64,000 bases of DNA from Tsukamurella ocularis (GTDB taxonomy: Bacteria > Actinomycetota > Actinomycetes > Mycobacteriales > Mycobacteriaceae): assembly GCF_024807615.1 (NCBI RefSeq), contig NZ_JANUCJ010000003.1, positions 62,001 through 126,000 of the forward strand. The letters run 5' to 3'. Positions within the stretch are counted from its first letter, which is position 1. Each line of letters starts with the position of its first letter. The notes below the pieces were generated by a model. The model made no database searches and had not been told where the DNA came from. It was given only the letters and a program-made list of their open reading frames with translations. Made by a program: the position numbers and the translations under genes. This document shows, piece after piece, positions 1 to 8,999 of this stretch.

Positions 1-289
1 CGGTCAGCGCGGGCGCGACGGTGACGTCGCCCCGCTCAACGGCGGCGACGGCGGCGTCCTCCCCCGGCCCGAGCCCCAGCCGGGTCTCGACCGGCGTTCC
101 GGCCGTCCGCAAGGCGTTCGCGTAGATCAGGGCCTCGATCTTCGAGGCGGCGGCCCCCGACGAGCCGACGGTGACCGTGCCGGGCGCGGTGCGCGGGCCC
201 AGGTCGGCGGCGCCGCCGGGGTCCGAGCAACCCGCCAACACCAGCGCGGCGAGGGCCGCGGCGGCGAGGCGGGGCGTGCGAGTTCTCAC
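1..289 (-). CDS. Glycine-betaine/osmoprotectant-type ABC substrate-binding lipoprotein, 3' end beyond window
   Basis: Partial gene: the 96 N-terminal codons are inside the window and the rest lies before base 1. From a GTG start it encodes a short positive n-region, a hydrophobic stretch and the lipobox VLAGC with the lipidated Cys at residue 21, so it should be a secreted lipoprotein. After the lipobox the segment TVTVGSSGAAASKIEALIYA and the later GDVTVAP resemble the opening of ProX/OpuBC/OsmF-type quaternary-amine binding proteins. Function would be capture of a compatible solute for an ABC importer. The family call rests on this short segment only; no permease or ATPase is visible because the operon would continue off the window. 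Confidence 0.6.
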   Translation of the reverse strand, partial: MRTRTPRLAAAALAALVLAGCSDPGGAADLGPRTAPGTVTVGSSGAAASKIEALIYANALRTAGTPVETRLGLGPGEDAAVAAVERGDVTVAPALT

Positions 290-338
290 GCCTACTTTCT
301 ACCCGGCGCCGCCGCAGCCCGGCAGCCTGGCCCGGGTC

Positions 339-344
339 TACTAT
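339..344 (+). promoter_or_regulatory. -10 element of a leaderless corA transcript
   Basis: TACTAT lies exactly 7 nt before the corA ATG, with no Shine-Dalgarno sequence between. The spacing places the transcription start on the start codon. No convincing -35 is visible. Confidence 0.5.
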
Positions 345-351
345 CTCGTCC

Positions 352-1437
352 ATGCCCTCCATCCCGTCCATGCCCCGGCCCGGCGCCGGGCGCCGCGAGG
401 TCCGCGAGGCCGACGTGCCGCGCGTCCCCGTGCCCGTGGCCCGCGCCGTCGTCGACTGCGGCGTCTACGTCGACGGGGAGCGTCTCCCCGGCCGGTTCGG
501 CTACGTCGAGGCGATCGAGGAGGTCCGGCGCCGCGGCGAGGGCTACGTGTGGGTGGGCCTACTCGACCCGGATCAGCACCAGATGGACGAGGTGGCCCGC
601 GTCTTCGGGCTGCACCCGCTGACCGTCGAGGACACGCTGGTCACGCACACCCGGCCCAAGGTCGACCGGTTCGACGACACCCTCTTCCTCATCCTCAAGA
701 CCGTGAACTACGTCGGCCACGACCGCACGGACCCGATGGCGCGCATCGTCGAGACGGGTGAGGTGATGGTGCTCCTCGGCCCCGATCACGTGATCACCGT
801 CCGGCACGGCGACCACGGCAGCCTGCGCCGGGTGCGCCGCAACCTCGAGGCCAACCCGGCGCTGCTGAAGCTGGGGCCGTCGGCGGTGATGCACGCCGTC
901 GCCGACCACGTGGTGGATACCTACGTCGCCGTCTCCGACCTGCTCGAGGACGACATCGACCGGGTCGAGGAGGATGTCTTCCGCGCCGGGGCGCGCACCC
1001 AGGTCGACGAGATCTACCAGCTCAAGCGCGACATCGTGGAGCTGCGCCGCGGAATCCACCCGCTCTCCCATGCGCTGAAGAGGCTGACCTGCGACTTCAG
1101 CGACATCATCCCGCACGAGATCCAGCGCTACTTCTCCGACGTGCTCGACCATCAAGCGATGGTCGCCGACCACGTCGAGACCTACAACGACGTGCTGAGC
1201 TCGCTCATCGACGCCGCCGTGGCGAAGATCGGGATGCAGCAGAACGAGGACATGCGCAAGATGTCGGCCATCATCGGCCTGGTCGCGGTGCCGACGATGA
1301 TCGCCGGTGTCTACGGCATGAACTTCGACAACATGCCCGAGCTGCACTGGCGGTACGGCTACTTCGTCGTGCTGGCGATCATGCTCGTCGCCTGTCTCGG
1401 CCTGTTCGCCGTGTTCCGCAGGATCAAGTGGCTCTAG
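352..1437 (+). CDS. corA: CorA family magnesium/cobalt channel
   Basis: Encodes a 361-residue CorA-type divalent cation channel of the inner membrane, usual length for the family. A large acidic cytoplasmic N-terminal domain is followed by two C-terminal membrane helices. The signature GMN motif (residues 322-324, in YGMNFDNMPE) sits at the end of the first helix and forms the Mg2+ selectivity filter; the protein ends in the positively charged tail RRIKWL. It works as a homopentamer. The start is supported by the -10 hexamer 7 nt upstream. The gene converges on the SUFU-like gene. In M. tuberculosis corA also neighbours sugC, which supports orthology with Rv1239c. Confidence 0.95.
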   Translation: MPSIPSMPRPGAGRREVREADVPRVPVPVARAVVDCGVYVDGERLPGRFGYVEAIEEVRRRGEGYVWVGLLDPDQHQMDEVARVFGLHPLTVEDTLVTHTRPKVDRFDDTLFLILKTVNYVGHDRTDPMARIVETGEVMVLLGPDHVITVRHGDHGSLRRVRRNLEANPALLKLGPSAVMHAVADHVVDTYVAVSDLLEDDIDRVEEDVFRAGARTQVDEIYQLKRDIVELRRGIHPLSHALKRLTCDFSDIIPHEIQRYFSDVLDHQAMVADHVETYNDVLSSLIDAAVAKIGMQQNEDMRKMSAIIGLVAVPTMIAGVYGMNFDNMPELHWRYGYFVVLAIMLVACLGLFAVFRRIKWL

Positions 1438-1445
1438 CGGCTCAC

Positions 1446-1509
1446 GATGTCGGGTTCGGCGGCGACGGACAAGTCCTGACGCACTCGTAGTCCCGCAGAA
1501 CTCGACATC
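1446..1509. repeat. Structured intergenic element, copy A
   Basis: Lies between the convergent corA and SUFU-like genes. GATGTCGGGTTC (1446-1457) is complementary at 11 of 12 positions to GAACTCGACATC (1498-1509), with a 40-nt loop. The blocks GTCGGGTT and CCCGCAGAAC are 43 nt apart, the same spacing as in copy B at 14936-15000. It could be a terminator-like structure, a small dispersed repeat or an RNA element. Confidence 0.4.
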
Positions 1510-1514
1510 CTGCA

Positions 1515-2111
1515 CTAGACCTGGCGGGCTGCGGGCCGCCCGGGATCCACCGGATCGATGCCCGCCTCCGCCCACGCCTCGCGCAGCGCCGCAGCGCCCT
1601 TGAGCCGCACCCACGCGGCCTCGTTCGCGGTGATGGGGTCGGCGCGCAGGAACCGCACCGGCTCTCCGTCCTCGCGATCGAGATCGCGCACCGGCGACTC
1701 CCCCAGCAGGACCGCCGTGAACGGCGCACCCGCCCACAACGGCGCGCTCAGGTCGACCAGAGCGTCGGGCGCGAGCACCAAGCCCTCGACGGCGGGCGTG
1801 GCGGCAAGGATCGCGAGGGAGCGGTGCACCCCGTCCAGAGCGGCCCCCGGCCCGTCGTCCGCAGGTCGCAGCTCCAGGATCACCTCGGCGCGCGGCCCGT
1901 CCTCGACGGTGAGCAGCGCGTTCGGGTCCGTCATCGCGTGCCGTGAGCAGCCGACGCTCGCGAAGGCGACGAGCGGATCCCCCACCCATCGCTGGATCGT
2001 CATCGGCTCGAGCCCGAGGAACGTGACCGACGCCGAGGCGGGCGGCGCGAAGCCGCGCCCGGCGTAGTGCTCGGCCAGGTGCGCACGGACGGCGTCGACG
2101 ACGGAAGTCAC
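1515..2111 (-). CDS. SUFU-like (suppressor of fused domain) protein
   Basis: 198-residue soluble protein that I assign to the bacterial SUFU-domain family by overall pattern: an N-terminal helical segment (VDAVRAHLAEHYAG), a central beta-rich part and a C-terminal LRADPITANEAAWVRLKG stretch like the PITPAE motif of these proteins. Bacterial SUFU proteins have no established reaction; they are often linked to toxin/immunity or stress contexts. GTG start, 26 nt after the ParB-like gene stop, so probably co-transcribed with it, although TAGGAT 8 nt before the GTG could also give a separate leaderless message. Confidence 0.55.
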   Translation of the reverse strand: MTSVVDAVRAHLAEHYAGRGFAPPASASVTFLGLEPMTIQRWVGDPLVAFASVGCSRHAMTDPNALLTVEDGPRAEVILELRPADDGPGAALDGVHRSLAILAATPAVEGLVLAPDALVDLSAPLWAGAPFTAVLLGESPVRDLDREDGEPVRFLRADPITANEAAWVRLKGAAALREAWAEAGIDPVDPGRPAARQV

Positions 2112-2137
2112 GAGAATCGATCCTACGGACCGGGCCG

Positions 2138-3004
2138 TCAGAAGAACTTGCCCGGCTGCCAGGGCGGGTTCTGCGCGGACACCTCGGAGATGATCTCCGG
2201 CGTCCAGACGTGCTTGCGCACCAGGCGGTACCGCTCACAGGCGACGAACAGGTAGACCTCGGCGTCGGTGGAAGACTGCATGATCCCGGCGGCCCGCGCC
2301 ATCTCGATCACCGGCGCGAACTCCTCCTCGTACCAGCGGCCCGCGACGACGGCGCGCGCGAGGTACTCTCCCGCGTCCTGGATCAGCCTGAAACCCCAGG
2401 CCTCCACCGATTCCGCGAGCACGGAGTAGTCCCAGGCGTTGGTGAATCCGATCCGCTCCCGCGCTGCACCCTCCAGCGGCACCCGCTCGAGGAACAACCG
2501 ACGGTGATCCTTGAGCAGCAGGTCGGAGCGGACCGCGATACCGCCCGAGCCGATGCGCGTGACGACCTCGGTGACATCGGCGTCGATGGTGGTGAAGCCG
2601 CGCGCGAACGCGATCGATACACGGTGATGCCCGTCGACCACGAAATACATGTCGCCGACCTTCTTCAGGTCGACGGGCGGCATCGCCTCGCCGCGCCGCT
2701 GCGCCGCGGCCAGCCGTTGCCAGCGGGCACGCAGCGCGGGCGAGCGGGGACGGAAGTAGCGGTCGAAGTCGCGGGTGCGGTCGACGCTACCCACGATCTG
2801 CGCGACCGGCACCACCTGCAGCCCCAGCGACCGCTCGGTGACGTAGCCCAGGGCCGAGACGACCTCGTCGTAGGGCAGCACCTCGTTGACGTCGCCGGGC
2901 CGGCCGCGCACCCACGTCGCGAGGCGGGCGATGTTCGCGCGCCGCCGCGACCGCTCGAAGTCGGTCCGGGCGTCCTCGTCCGGGAAGCCGGTGTCACGCG
3001 CCAC
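2138..3004 (-). CDS. ParB N-terminal-like domain protein
   Basis: 288-residue protein with a ParB/Sulfiredoxin-like domain: VVPVAQIVGSVDR at residues 64-76 corresponds to the ParB entry strand, and DGHHR at 124-128 to the conserved DGxHR box, which in ParB relatives contacts nucleotide or phosphate. No ParB-type helix-turn-helix follows, so it is not a chromosome-partitioning ParB but one of the stand-alone proteins of this fold, some of which are nucleases or CTP/ATP-dependent switches. Its start overlaps the metallophosphoesterase end by 11 nt, indicating co-expression. Specific role unknown. Confidence 0.7.
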   Translation of the reverse strand: MARDTGFPDEDARTDFERSRRRANIARLATWVRGRPGDVNEVLPYDEVVSALGYVTERSLGLQVVPVAQIVGSVDRTRDFDRYFRPRSPALRARWQRLAAAQRRGEAMPPVDLKKVGDMYFVVDGHHRVSIAFARGFTTIDADVTEVVTRIGSGGIAVRSDLLLKDHRRLFLERVPLEGAARERIGFTNAWDYSVLAESVEAWGFRLIQDAGEYLARAVVAGRWYEEEFAPVIEMARAAGIMQSSTDAEVYLFVACERYRLVRKHVWTPEIISEVSAQNPPWQPGKFF

Positions 3005-3668
3005 GTCGCCGCTCCCTCACGCGGTAGGCCCCGGGACTTCCGGGGGTGATCTCGAAGTAGGTGTACCCCACAGTGTTCAGCACCGGCACGCCGTCGATCT
3101 CGCGGTCCGGCCCGGGCCGCCCGAACGGGTGGATGTGCCCGTGCACGAAGACCTGCGGACGCAGTCTCGCGACCAACCGACCGAGGGCAGCCAGGCCGCG
3201 GTGCGGGCCGTCCTCCCCGTCCCCCACGCCCTCCGCGGGCGAGTGCGCGAGCACCACGTCGACGGTCCGCCGCCGGGCCGCGAGCCGCAGCCGCCACGCG
3301 CGCCGCGAGGCCTGCGCCTGCGTCCACTGGTTCGGGCCACCGCGGTACCGGACGGACCCACCGAGGCCCGCCACCGTCAGGCCGCCGACGGAGACGACCC
3401 GCCCGTCCGCGTTGACCCCGCCGCGCGGGCCGGGCGGCTCGCACGGCAACCCCCCGCGCAGGTATCCGCCGCGAGTGCGACGGTACCCGGAGTGATCCGG
3501 GTCATGGTTGCCGGGCACGAAGACGCAGGGCACACCGTATCGGTCGATGAGCGACTCGAGGTACGCGCCGGGCAGGTCGCCCGCCCCGAGGATCAGGTCG
3601 GGGCGCAGCGTCGACGAGGCGAGAGCCAGGCCCGGTACCTCCTCATCGCTGACGGCGAGCACCCGCAC
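2994..3668 (-). CDS. Calcineurin-like metallophosphoesterase
   Basis: 224-residue cytoplasmic metallophosphoesterase. Visible metal-ligand motifs in order are SDEE near residue 8 (in place of the usual D-x-H), GAGD at 28-31, GNHD at 53-56, the HSP segment, and GHIHP near the C-terminus. The unusual first motif occurs in some members of the family and need not abolish activity. Substrate cannot be read from sequence (phosphodiester or phosphomonoester). Begins 7 nt after the sugC stop codon and overlaps the ParB-like gene, so it appears to be a distal member of the lpqY-sugABC transcription unit. Confidence 0.8.
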   Translation of the reverse strand: MRVLAVSDEEVPGLALASSTLRPDLILGAGDLPGAYLESLIDRYGVPCVFVPGNHDPDHSGYRRTRGGYLRGGLPCEPPGPRGGVNADGRVVSVGGLTVAGLGGSVRYRGGPNQWTQAQASRRAWRLRLAARRRTVDVVLAHSPAEGVGDGEDGPHRGLAALGRLVARLRPQVFVHGHIHPFGRPGPDREIDGVPVLNTVGYTYFEITPGSPGAYRVRERRRGA

Positions 3669-3675
3669 GGCGGAC

Positions 3676-4857
3676 CTACAGCGCCAGGTTGTGCCCGGTC
3701 GCGGCGTCGAAGACGGCGATCTTGGTGGGGTCGTAGTACAGGTCCACCTCGGCGCCGCGAGCGGCGGTCGAGTCGGCGGACAGCCGCGCGACGATCTCGT
3801 CGACGCCTGCGGGCGGAGGCAGCTGCTGCCCCGCCGTGAGGTCGCCGAGAACGTCGGTGCGGGCGTCGTCGGCCGCGACGGCGAAGTGCACGAACTTGTC
3901 CGAGCCCATCGACTCCAGTACGTCGACCCGCGCGCGGAAGGTGAGGCCGCCGACGCGCTGGTTGGGGTCGAGCAGGCGGGCGTCCTCGAAGTGCTCGGGC
4001 CGGATGCCGACCACCACGTCGCCGGTCTTGTTGCCGGCGGCGGAGGCCTTCTCCGCCAGCTGCGGCGCGTCGAGCAGCAGGATCTCGCCGAGGGCCGTGT
4101 CGATACCCACGGAGGTGAGGCGGCCGGGCACGAAGTTCATGGCGGGCGAACCGATGAAGCCTGCGACGAACAGGTTGTTCGGACGGTCGTAGAGCTCCTG
4201 CGGGGCGCCGATCTGCTGCACGTCGCCGCTCTTGAGCACGACGACGCGGTCGCCGAGCGTCATGGCCTCGGTCTGGTCGTGCGTCACGTAGACCATCGTG
4301 GTGCCGAGGCGCTTCTGCAAGCGACTGACCTCGGTGCGCATCTGCACACGCAGCTTCGCGTCGAGGTTCGACAGCGGCTCGTCCATGAGGAAGGCCTTGG
4401 GGCTGCGGACGATCGCGCGGCCCATCGCTACGCGCTGCCGCTGCCCGCCCGAGAGCTGCGACGGCCGGCGGTCGAGGTGCTGCGTGAGGTCCAGCGTGCG
4501 GGCGGCGTCCTCGACGGCCGCGTTCACCTGCTCCTTCGGCAGCTTCGCCAGCTTGAGCGGGAAGGCGATGTTCTCCCGCACCGTCATGTGCGGGTACAGC
4601 GCGTAGGACTGGAAGACCATCGCGATGTCGCGGTCCTTCGGTGCCCGCTCGTTGACGCGCTCGCCGCCGATCCGCAGCTCCCCGGAGGAGATGTCCTCCA
4701 GGCCGGCGATCATGTTGAGCGTGGTGGACTTGCCGCAGCCCGACGGGCCCACCAGGATCACGAACTCGCCGTCGGCGATCTCCAGATTGATGTCGCTGAC
4801 GGCGGTGGAGCCGTCGGGGTAGGTCTTCTTGACGTGGTCCAGGACGATGTCGGCCAT
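3676..4857 (-). CDS. sugC: Trehalose ABC importer ATPase SugC
   Basis: 393-residue ABC ATPase of the MalK/UgpC/SugC class that powers sugar import. Walker [10 protein letters not shown] is at residues 37-45, followed by the Q-loop ([10 protein letters not shown]), the LSGGQRQR signature and Walker [12 protein letters not shown]; a C-terminal OB-fold/TOBE regulatory domain of about 150 residues follows, as is typical for carbohydrate importers. It lies directly downstream of both permease genes and the lipoprotein gene. In mycobacteria LpqY-SugABC takes up trehalose released from trehalose monomycolate during mycolate transfer. The gene name rests on family plus the lpqY-sugA-sugB-sugC-corA neighbourhood. 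Confidence 0.93.
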   Translation of the reverse strand: MADIVLDHVKKTYPDGSTAVSDINLEIADGEFVILVGPSGCGKSTTLNMIAGLEDISSGELRIGGERVNERAPKDRDIAMVFQSYALYPHMTVRENIAFPLKLAKLPKEQVNAAVEDAARTLDLTQHLDRRPSQLSGGQRQRVAMGRAIVRSPKAFLMDEPLSNLDAKLRVQMRTEVSRLQKRLGTTMVYVTHDQTEAMTLGDRVVVLKSGDVQQIGAPQELYDRPNNLFVAGFIGSPAMNFVPGRLTSVGIDTALGEILLLDAPQLAEKASAAGNKTGDVVVGIRPEHFEDARLLDPNQRVGGLTFRARVDVLESMGSDKFVHFAVAADDARTDVLGDLTAGQQLPPPAGVDEIVARLSADSTAARGAEVDLYYDPTKIAVFDAATGHNLAL

Positions 4858-4885
4858 GTGATTGCTCCTCGAGTACTTTCCGGCG

Positions 4886-5719
4886 TCAGCCCTTGACCGC
4901 GCCGGAGGTCAGTCCGGCGACGATCCGTCGTTGGAAGATCAGGACGAAGATGATGATGGGGATGGTCACGATCACGGCGGCCGCCGAGATGGAACCGGTG
5001 GGCGTCTCGAACTGCGAGCTGCCGGTGAAGTTGACGATCGCCACGGGCGCGGTGATGGAGGTGTCCGTAGCTGTGAGAGAGAGGGCGAACAGCAGGTCGT
5101 TCCAGCAGAAGATGAAGACGAGGATCGCGGCGGTCACGACGCCGGGCGCGGCCAGCGGGGCGATCACCCGGCGGAAGGCCTGGGCCGGGGTGGCGCCGTC
5201 CATCTTCGCGGCCTTCTCCAGCTCCCACGGGATCTCCCGGAAGAAGGCCGACAGCGTGTAGACGGTCAGCGGCAGCGCGAAGGTGATGTACGGCAGGATC
5301 AGGCCCGCCCAGGTGTCGAACAGTCCGACGCTGCGCTCGATGTTGAACAGCGGCGTGATGAGCGAGACCTGCGGGAACATCGCGATGAGCAGCGCCGCCC
5401 CGACGAACAGCTTCTTGCCCGGGAAGTCGAGCCGGGCGACCGCGTACGCGGCGAACATGCCGATCAGGACCGCGATCGCGGTCGAGATCAGCGCGATGCC
5501 GATCGAGTTCACCAGCGGTCGGATGAAGCCGCCGTCGGAGAAGATGCCCGTGTAGTTCTCGAACGTCGGGTTGCTGGGGAGGAGCTTGCCGTCGGCGATG
5601 CTGGCGGCGGGCTTGAAGGACAGCGAGACGATCCATAGCACGGGGATCAACGCGTACAGGACGACCAGTAGGTCGATCACGGTCCAGCCGATCTTTCGAC
5701 CAGTGGTGTTGGCAGCCAT
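4886..5719 (-). CDS. sugB: Trehalose ABC importer permease SugB
   Basis: 277-residue inner-membrane permease of the MalG type, with six predicted helices. The EAA loop that docks onto the ATPase is seen as [20 protein letters not shown], with the conserved G and the downstream P. Start ATG is preceded by a purine-rich ribosome site (AGGAGAAACTC). It follows sugA by 9 nt and precedes sugC by 28 nt. With SugA it forms the heterodimeric translocation pore for the sugar delivered by LpqY. Confidence 0.92.
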   Translation of the reverse strand: MAANTTGRKIGWTVIDLLVVLYALIPVLWIVSLSFKPAASIADGKLLPSNPTFENYTGIFSDGGFIRPLVNSIGIALISTAIAVLIGMFAAYAVARLDFPGKKLFVGAALLIAMFPQVSLITPLFNIERSVGLFDTWAGLILPYITFALPLTVYTLSAFFREIPWELEKAAKMDGATPAQAFRRVIAPLAAPGVVTAAILVFIFCWNDLLFALSLTATDTSITAPVAIVNFTGSSQFETPTGSISAAAVIVTIPIIIFVLIFQRRIVAGLTSGAVKG

Positions 5720-5728
5720 GAGTTTCTC

Positions 5729-6667
5729 CTACCGCCGATCGCCGTTGTCGGAGCCCGGCACGGCGGTGCCGAAGGCCTTGATGAAGATGAAGGCGATGAT
5801 CGCCACGCAGAGGAAGATCAGCACCGAGATCGCCGACCCCACGCCCAGGTTGAACGCCTTGAACAGGTTGTTGTAGCCGAGGATCGACACCGATCCCGTC
5901 CCGTTGCTGCCGTTGGTCAGGATGTAGATGTTGTCGAAGATCCGGAACGCGTCCAGGGTGCGGAAGAGCAGCGCCACCAGGATCGCCGGCTTCATCAAAG
6001 GGATCATGATCCGGGTCAGGCGCGTCCACGCGCCGGCACCGTCGAGGGCGGCGGCCTTGAGCAGGTCGTCCGGCACCAGCGCAAGGCCGGAGAGCAGCAG
6101 CAGCGCCATGAACGGCGTCGTCTTCCAAACCTCGGCCAGGATGATGATCGCGACCGACGGCCACTGCTGCGTCAGCGGCGCCGTGCCGTCGGGCAGCAGG
6201 TTCGCGAGGTAGCCGGTCTCCGGCGTCCAGGCGTAATACCAGGAGAACGCGGCCACGACGGTGACGATGCCGTACGGAATGAGCACGACGGTGCGCACGA
6301 GCCCGCGGCCGACGATGGTCCGGTGCATGACCAGGGCGATCGCCATGCCCAGCACGAACTCGATGGCCACCGAGATCACGGTGATCAGCAAGGTCATGCC
6401 CAGCGCTTCCCACCAGTACCCGTCCTGCAGCACGGTGACGTAGTTGCTGAAGCCGATGAACTCGTCCTGGCCGGGTGCCGCGAGCGAGGATTTCTGCAGG
6501 CTCAGCCAGAACGCGTACACGATCGGGTACGCGGTCACGGCGAGCATCACGATCGCCGCGGGGGCGATGAGCACCAGCCCGAGGCGGCGGTCGGCGCGCT
6601 TGCCCTCACTGGCCGGGCCCTGTTCCGCAGGGCCCGGAGTGGCGGTCGCAGTCGTGGCCGTGGTCAT
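5729..6667 (-). CDS. sugA: Trehalose ABC importer permease SugA
   Basis: 312-residue inner-membrane permease of the MalF type. A variable, Ala/Thr/Glu-rich cytoplasmic N-terminus of about 30 residues precedes six predicted membrane helices; the EAA-loop reads KAAALDGAGAWTRLTRIMIP. The start ATG overlaps the lpqY stop codon by 4 nt, so translation is coupled to the binding-protein gene. Partner of SugB and SugC. Confidence 0.92.
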   Translation of the reverse strand: MTTATTATATPGPAEQGPASEGKRADRRLGLVLIAPAAIVMLAVTAYPIVYAFWLSLQKSSLAAPGQDEFIGFSNYVTVLQDGYWWEALGMTLLITVISVAIEFVLGMAIALVMHRTIVGRGLVRTVVLIPYGIVTVVAAFSWYYAWTPETGYLANLLPDGTAPLTQQWPSVAIIILAEVWKTTPFMALLLLSGLALVPDDLLKAAALDGAGAWTRLTRIMIPLMKPAILVALLFRTLDAFRIFDNIYILTNGSNGTGSVSILGYNNLFKAFNLGVGSAISVLIFLCVAIIAFIFIKAFGTAVPGSDNGDRR

Positions 6668-8115
6668 GGCACCAGCCCCTTTCCGTCCATGGCCTTCTGC
6701 GCGGCCTCGGTCAGCTTGTCCGCGAGCTGGTCGGGTTCCTGGCTACCGACCGGCGTCAGGGTGGCCTGTAGCAGCGTCGACATCGCGGTGTACAGCGGCG
6801 TGATCGGCCGCACCGCCGCGGTGTTCTCCTGCAGCTGGTCGCGGATCAACGAAGCCATCGGGTAGGCCTTGCGGAACTCGGGGTCGTCGTAGAGCTTCGA
6901 GAACACCGGCGGCGTGCCGCCCTTGACCGCGTAGGTCCGGCCGGCCTTTTCGTTCGTCAGGCAGTCGAGCGCGGCGAAGGCCTGCTTCTCGTAGCGGGTC
7001 GTCTTCGCGACCGCGAAGTTGATACCGCCGACGGTGGTCTTCGCCGGCTTGCCGGCGATCACCGCGGGGTACGGCGCGAAGTCGAACTTCTGCCGCGTCA
7101 GGTTGTTGATCTCGTTCAGCTGCGCCGTCGTGGGCTCCGGGGGGTCGGTCGCGTCCTTCGGCGGATTGAGCAGTTCGTTGAACTTCTCGAGCTCCGTCAG
7201 GAAGGGCACGGTGCCGGCCGCGCCGTTCTGCTTGGCGCTCGCGAAGACGTAGGGCCAGTTCACCTGGAAGATCGCCTTTCCCGTCTCCATACCGAGCCGG
7301 GCGTCGTTCTCCTTGAGCTGGGTGAAGGAGGGGTCACGCCCCGGCGCGGTGGCGAGCTGCCGCATGATCGTCAGCGCCTTGACGGTGGCGGCCCGGTGCT
7401 CCGGAGTGTCGGTGAGCGTGACGGTCCTACCGTCGTCCGCCAGCATCCGCCCACCGGCGCTCTCGAGCAGCGTGTTGAACCACACCACGACACCCTCGTA
7501 CTGCGCGGCCTGGACCTCCACCTGCGTGGGCCCGCCCAGCTCACCGGAACGCGCGGCGTACTGGATGACCTGGTCCCAGGTCAGCTTCGGCGGGGTGTTG
7601 CCGATCTTGCGGCCCAGCACCTTCTCCAGCGAATCCTTGCGGTACCAGAGCAGCTGGGTGTTGGTCCAGGCCGGCGCCGCGTACTGCTTGTCCTGCCACA
7701 TCGCGGTCTTCAGCGGGCCGGCCAGCATCGTCTTCTTCGCCGCGGCCGCCATCTCGTCGGGCAGCGGCAGAGCCCATCCCGCCTCGGCGAACTCGGCGGT
7801 CCAGTTCACGTCGAGGCCCATGATGTCCATGGTCCGGTCGTTGCCCGCGGCGCGGCGGGCGAGCTGCAGCCGCTGATCGTCCGCGCTCTTGGGCAGCGAA
7901 TGCCCCACCACCTTGTACTCACTGGTGGAACAGGTCTCCGCGACCTCCATCACCGTGGTCGCGCCGTCGGCCGGGGCATACACGTTGAGGGTGATGCCCT
8001 CGCCCTCCGTCCCGCAGCCCGCCAACAGCGTCACCGCCATGGTGGCCGTCAGTCCCACCGCGGCGGCGCGCGACCGCCGCCGGGTGCCGAGCCGCGTTCT
8101 CCGTCGTGTCGTCAC
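6664..8115 (-). CDS. lpqY: Trehalose-binding lipoprotein LpqY
   Basis: 483-residue extracellular solute-binding protein family 1 lipoprotein. It has an Arg-rich n-region, a hydrophobic segment and the lipobox LLAGC with Cys34, then a mature domain of the carbohydrate-binding type. The GTG start is chosen because GAGGAGGC lies just upstream. It is the first gene of the importer operon, so its promoter must lie in the 83 nt before it or further upstream. Assigned as LpqY by operon order rather than by identified ligand residues. It would bind trehalose at the outer face of the membrane and hand it to SugAB. Confidence 0.9.
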   Translation of the reverse strand: MTTRRRTRLGTRRRSRAAAVGLTATMAVTLLAGCGTEGEGITLNVYAPADGATTVMEVAETCSTSEYKVVGHSLPKSADDQRLQLARRAAGNDRTMDIMGLDVNWTAEFAEAGWALPLPDEMAAAAKKTMLAGPLKTAMWQDKQYAAPAWTNTQLLWYRKDSLEKVLGRKIGNTPPKLTWDQVIQYAARSGELGGPTQVEVQAAQYEGVVVWFNTLLESAGGRMLADDGRTVTLTDTPEHRAATVKALTIMRQLATAPGRDPSFTQLKENDARLGMETGKAIFQVNWPYVFASAKQNGAAGTVPFLTELEKFNELLNPPKDATDPPEPTTAQLNEINNLTRQKFDFAPYPAVIAGKPAKTTVGGINFAVAKTTRYEKQAFAALDCLTNEKAGRTYAVKGGTPPVFSKLYDDPEFRKAYPMASLIRDQLQENTAAVRPITPLYTAMSTLLQATLTPVGSQEPDQLADKLTEAAQKAMDGKGLVP

Positions 8116-8198
8116 GCCGCCTCCTCTGCCGCCCTCGACCGGGTGGCGTCCGCTCGAAAGCTAGCCGACGCGGCCGGTGAGGTGAACCACATTCGGCA

Positions 8199-8936
8199 TT
8201 ATCGTGCCAGACCGGAAGCGAGGTCGTTCATGACCTGGCTGAACTCGGCGTCCGGATCCACCTGAAGCCCGAGGGTGCGGGCGGCACCGTCGAGCACGAA
8301 CCACGTGATGTCCGTGAGCGACTCGACCATCTCCGCGCGCGTGCGGCCGCGGACGGAGGCCTCGCCCCGCACCCAGCTGGTGAGCGTGCCCTCGACCATC
8401 GTGAACACGACGAAGGGCACACCGGCGAACGCGGCGGGATCCAGACCGGTGAGTGCCGCGAGGCCCTCGATCGTCTGCTCGGCTCGGGCGACCACGCGGT
8501 GCCGCAGCTCGCCGATCGCGTCGGGCGCCACGGGAAGGCCATCCGGGCCGGTTGCGTCCGTGGGGCCGGCGCGCAGCAGGTCGACGAGGCGCGGATTGTC
8601 CTGCATCCAGGTGGCGGCGCTGGCGATCGAGCGGCGCAGGATCTCCCGCAGGGAGCCGGTAGAAACGTCGAGGTCGACCTCGAGCTCAGCAGCGAACTCG
8701 TCGACGACGAAACCACGGAGCCCCCGGGCCAGATCGTCCTTACTCTTGAACTGCCGGTACACCACGGACTTCACCAGGCCCGCGCGTTCGGCGATGCGCC
8801 GCACCGGGATCGGGGCGCCGGGCTCCGACTCCTCGACGAGCTCGGCGGCCGCGCGCAGGATGAGGTCGCGGCGCTGCGAATTGTGGACGCGCCAGCGCAA
8901 CTCGTAGCCGCTCTCGGGCTCGTGCACGGTCGCCAT
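8199..8936 (-). CDS. TetR family transcriptional regulator
   Basis: 245-residue one-component regulator. The N-terminal TetR helix-turn-helix is clear: VRRIAERAGLVKSVVYRQFK after an ILRAAAELVEE first helix; the remaining helical domain is a ligand pocket of unknown specificity. ATG at 8936 is preferred over an in-frame start 15 codons upstream because the palindrome at 8939-8956 and the spacing to the upstream gene leave no ribosome site for the longer form. It is 63 nt downstream of the AurF-family gene on the same strand and may control it. The Trp-x-Val-HN segment before the HTH resembles regulators of lipid/sterol genes, but that is weak. Confidence 0.85.
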   Translation of the reverse strand: MATVHEPESGYELRWRVHNSQRRDLILRAAAELVEESEPGAPIPVRRIAERAGLVKSVVYRQFKSKDDLARGLRGFVVDEFAAELEVDLDVSTGSLREILRRSIASAATWMQDNPRLVDLLRAGPTDATGPDGLPVAPDAIGELRHRVVARAEQTIEGLAALTGLDPAAFAGVPFVVFTMVEGTLTSWVRGEASVRGRTRAEMVESLTDITWFVLDGAARTLGLQVDPDAEFSQVMNDLASGLAR

Positions 8937-8938
8937 AC

Positions 8939-8956
8939 CGGGCGATATTACGCCCG
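8939..8956. promoter_or_regulatory. Palindrome in front of tetR, candidate operator
   Basis: CGGGCG-ATATTA-CGCCCG is a perfect inverted repeat with 6-nt arms immediately before the tetR start codon. The position would let a bound repressor block translation initiation region or local transcription; the AT-rich centre in a GC-rich surrounding is consistent with an operator. Confidence 0.45.
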
Positions 8957-8999
8957 CGTGTCCCTGCGCCGGACCTCCCAAGGCGGGCCCGGTGGAGCC

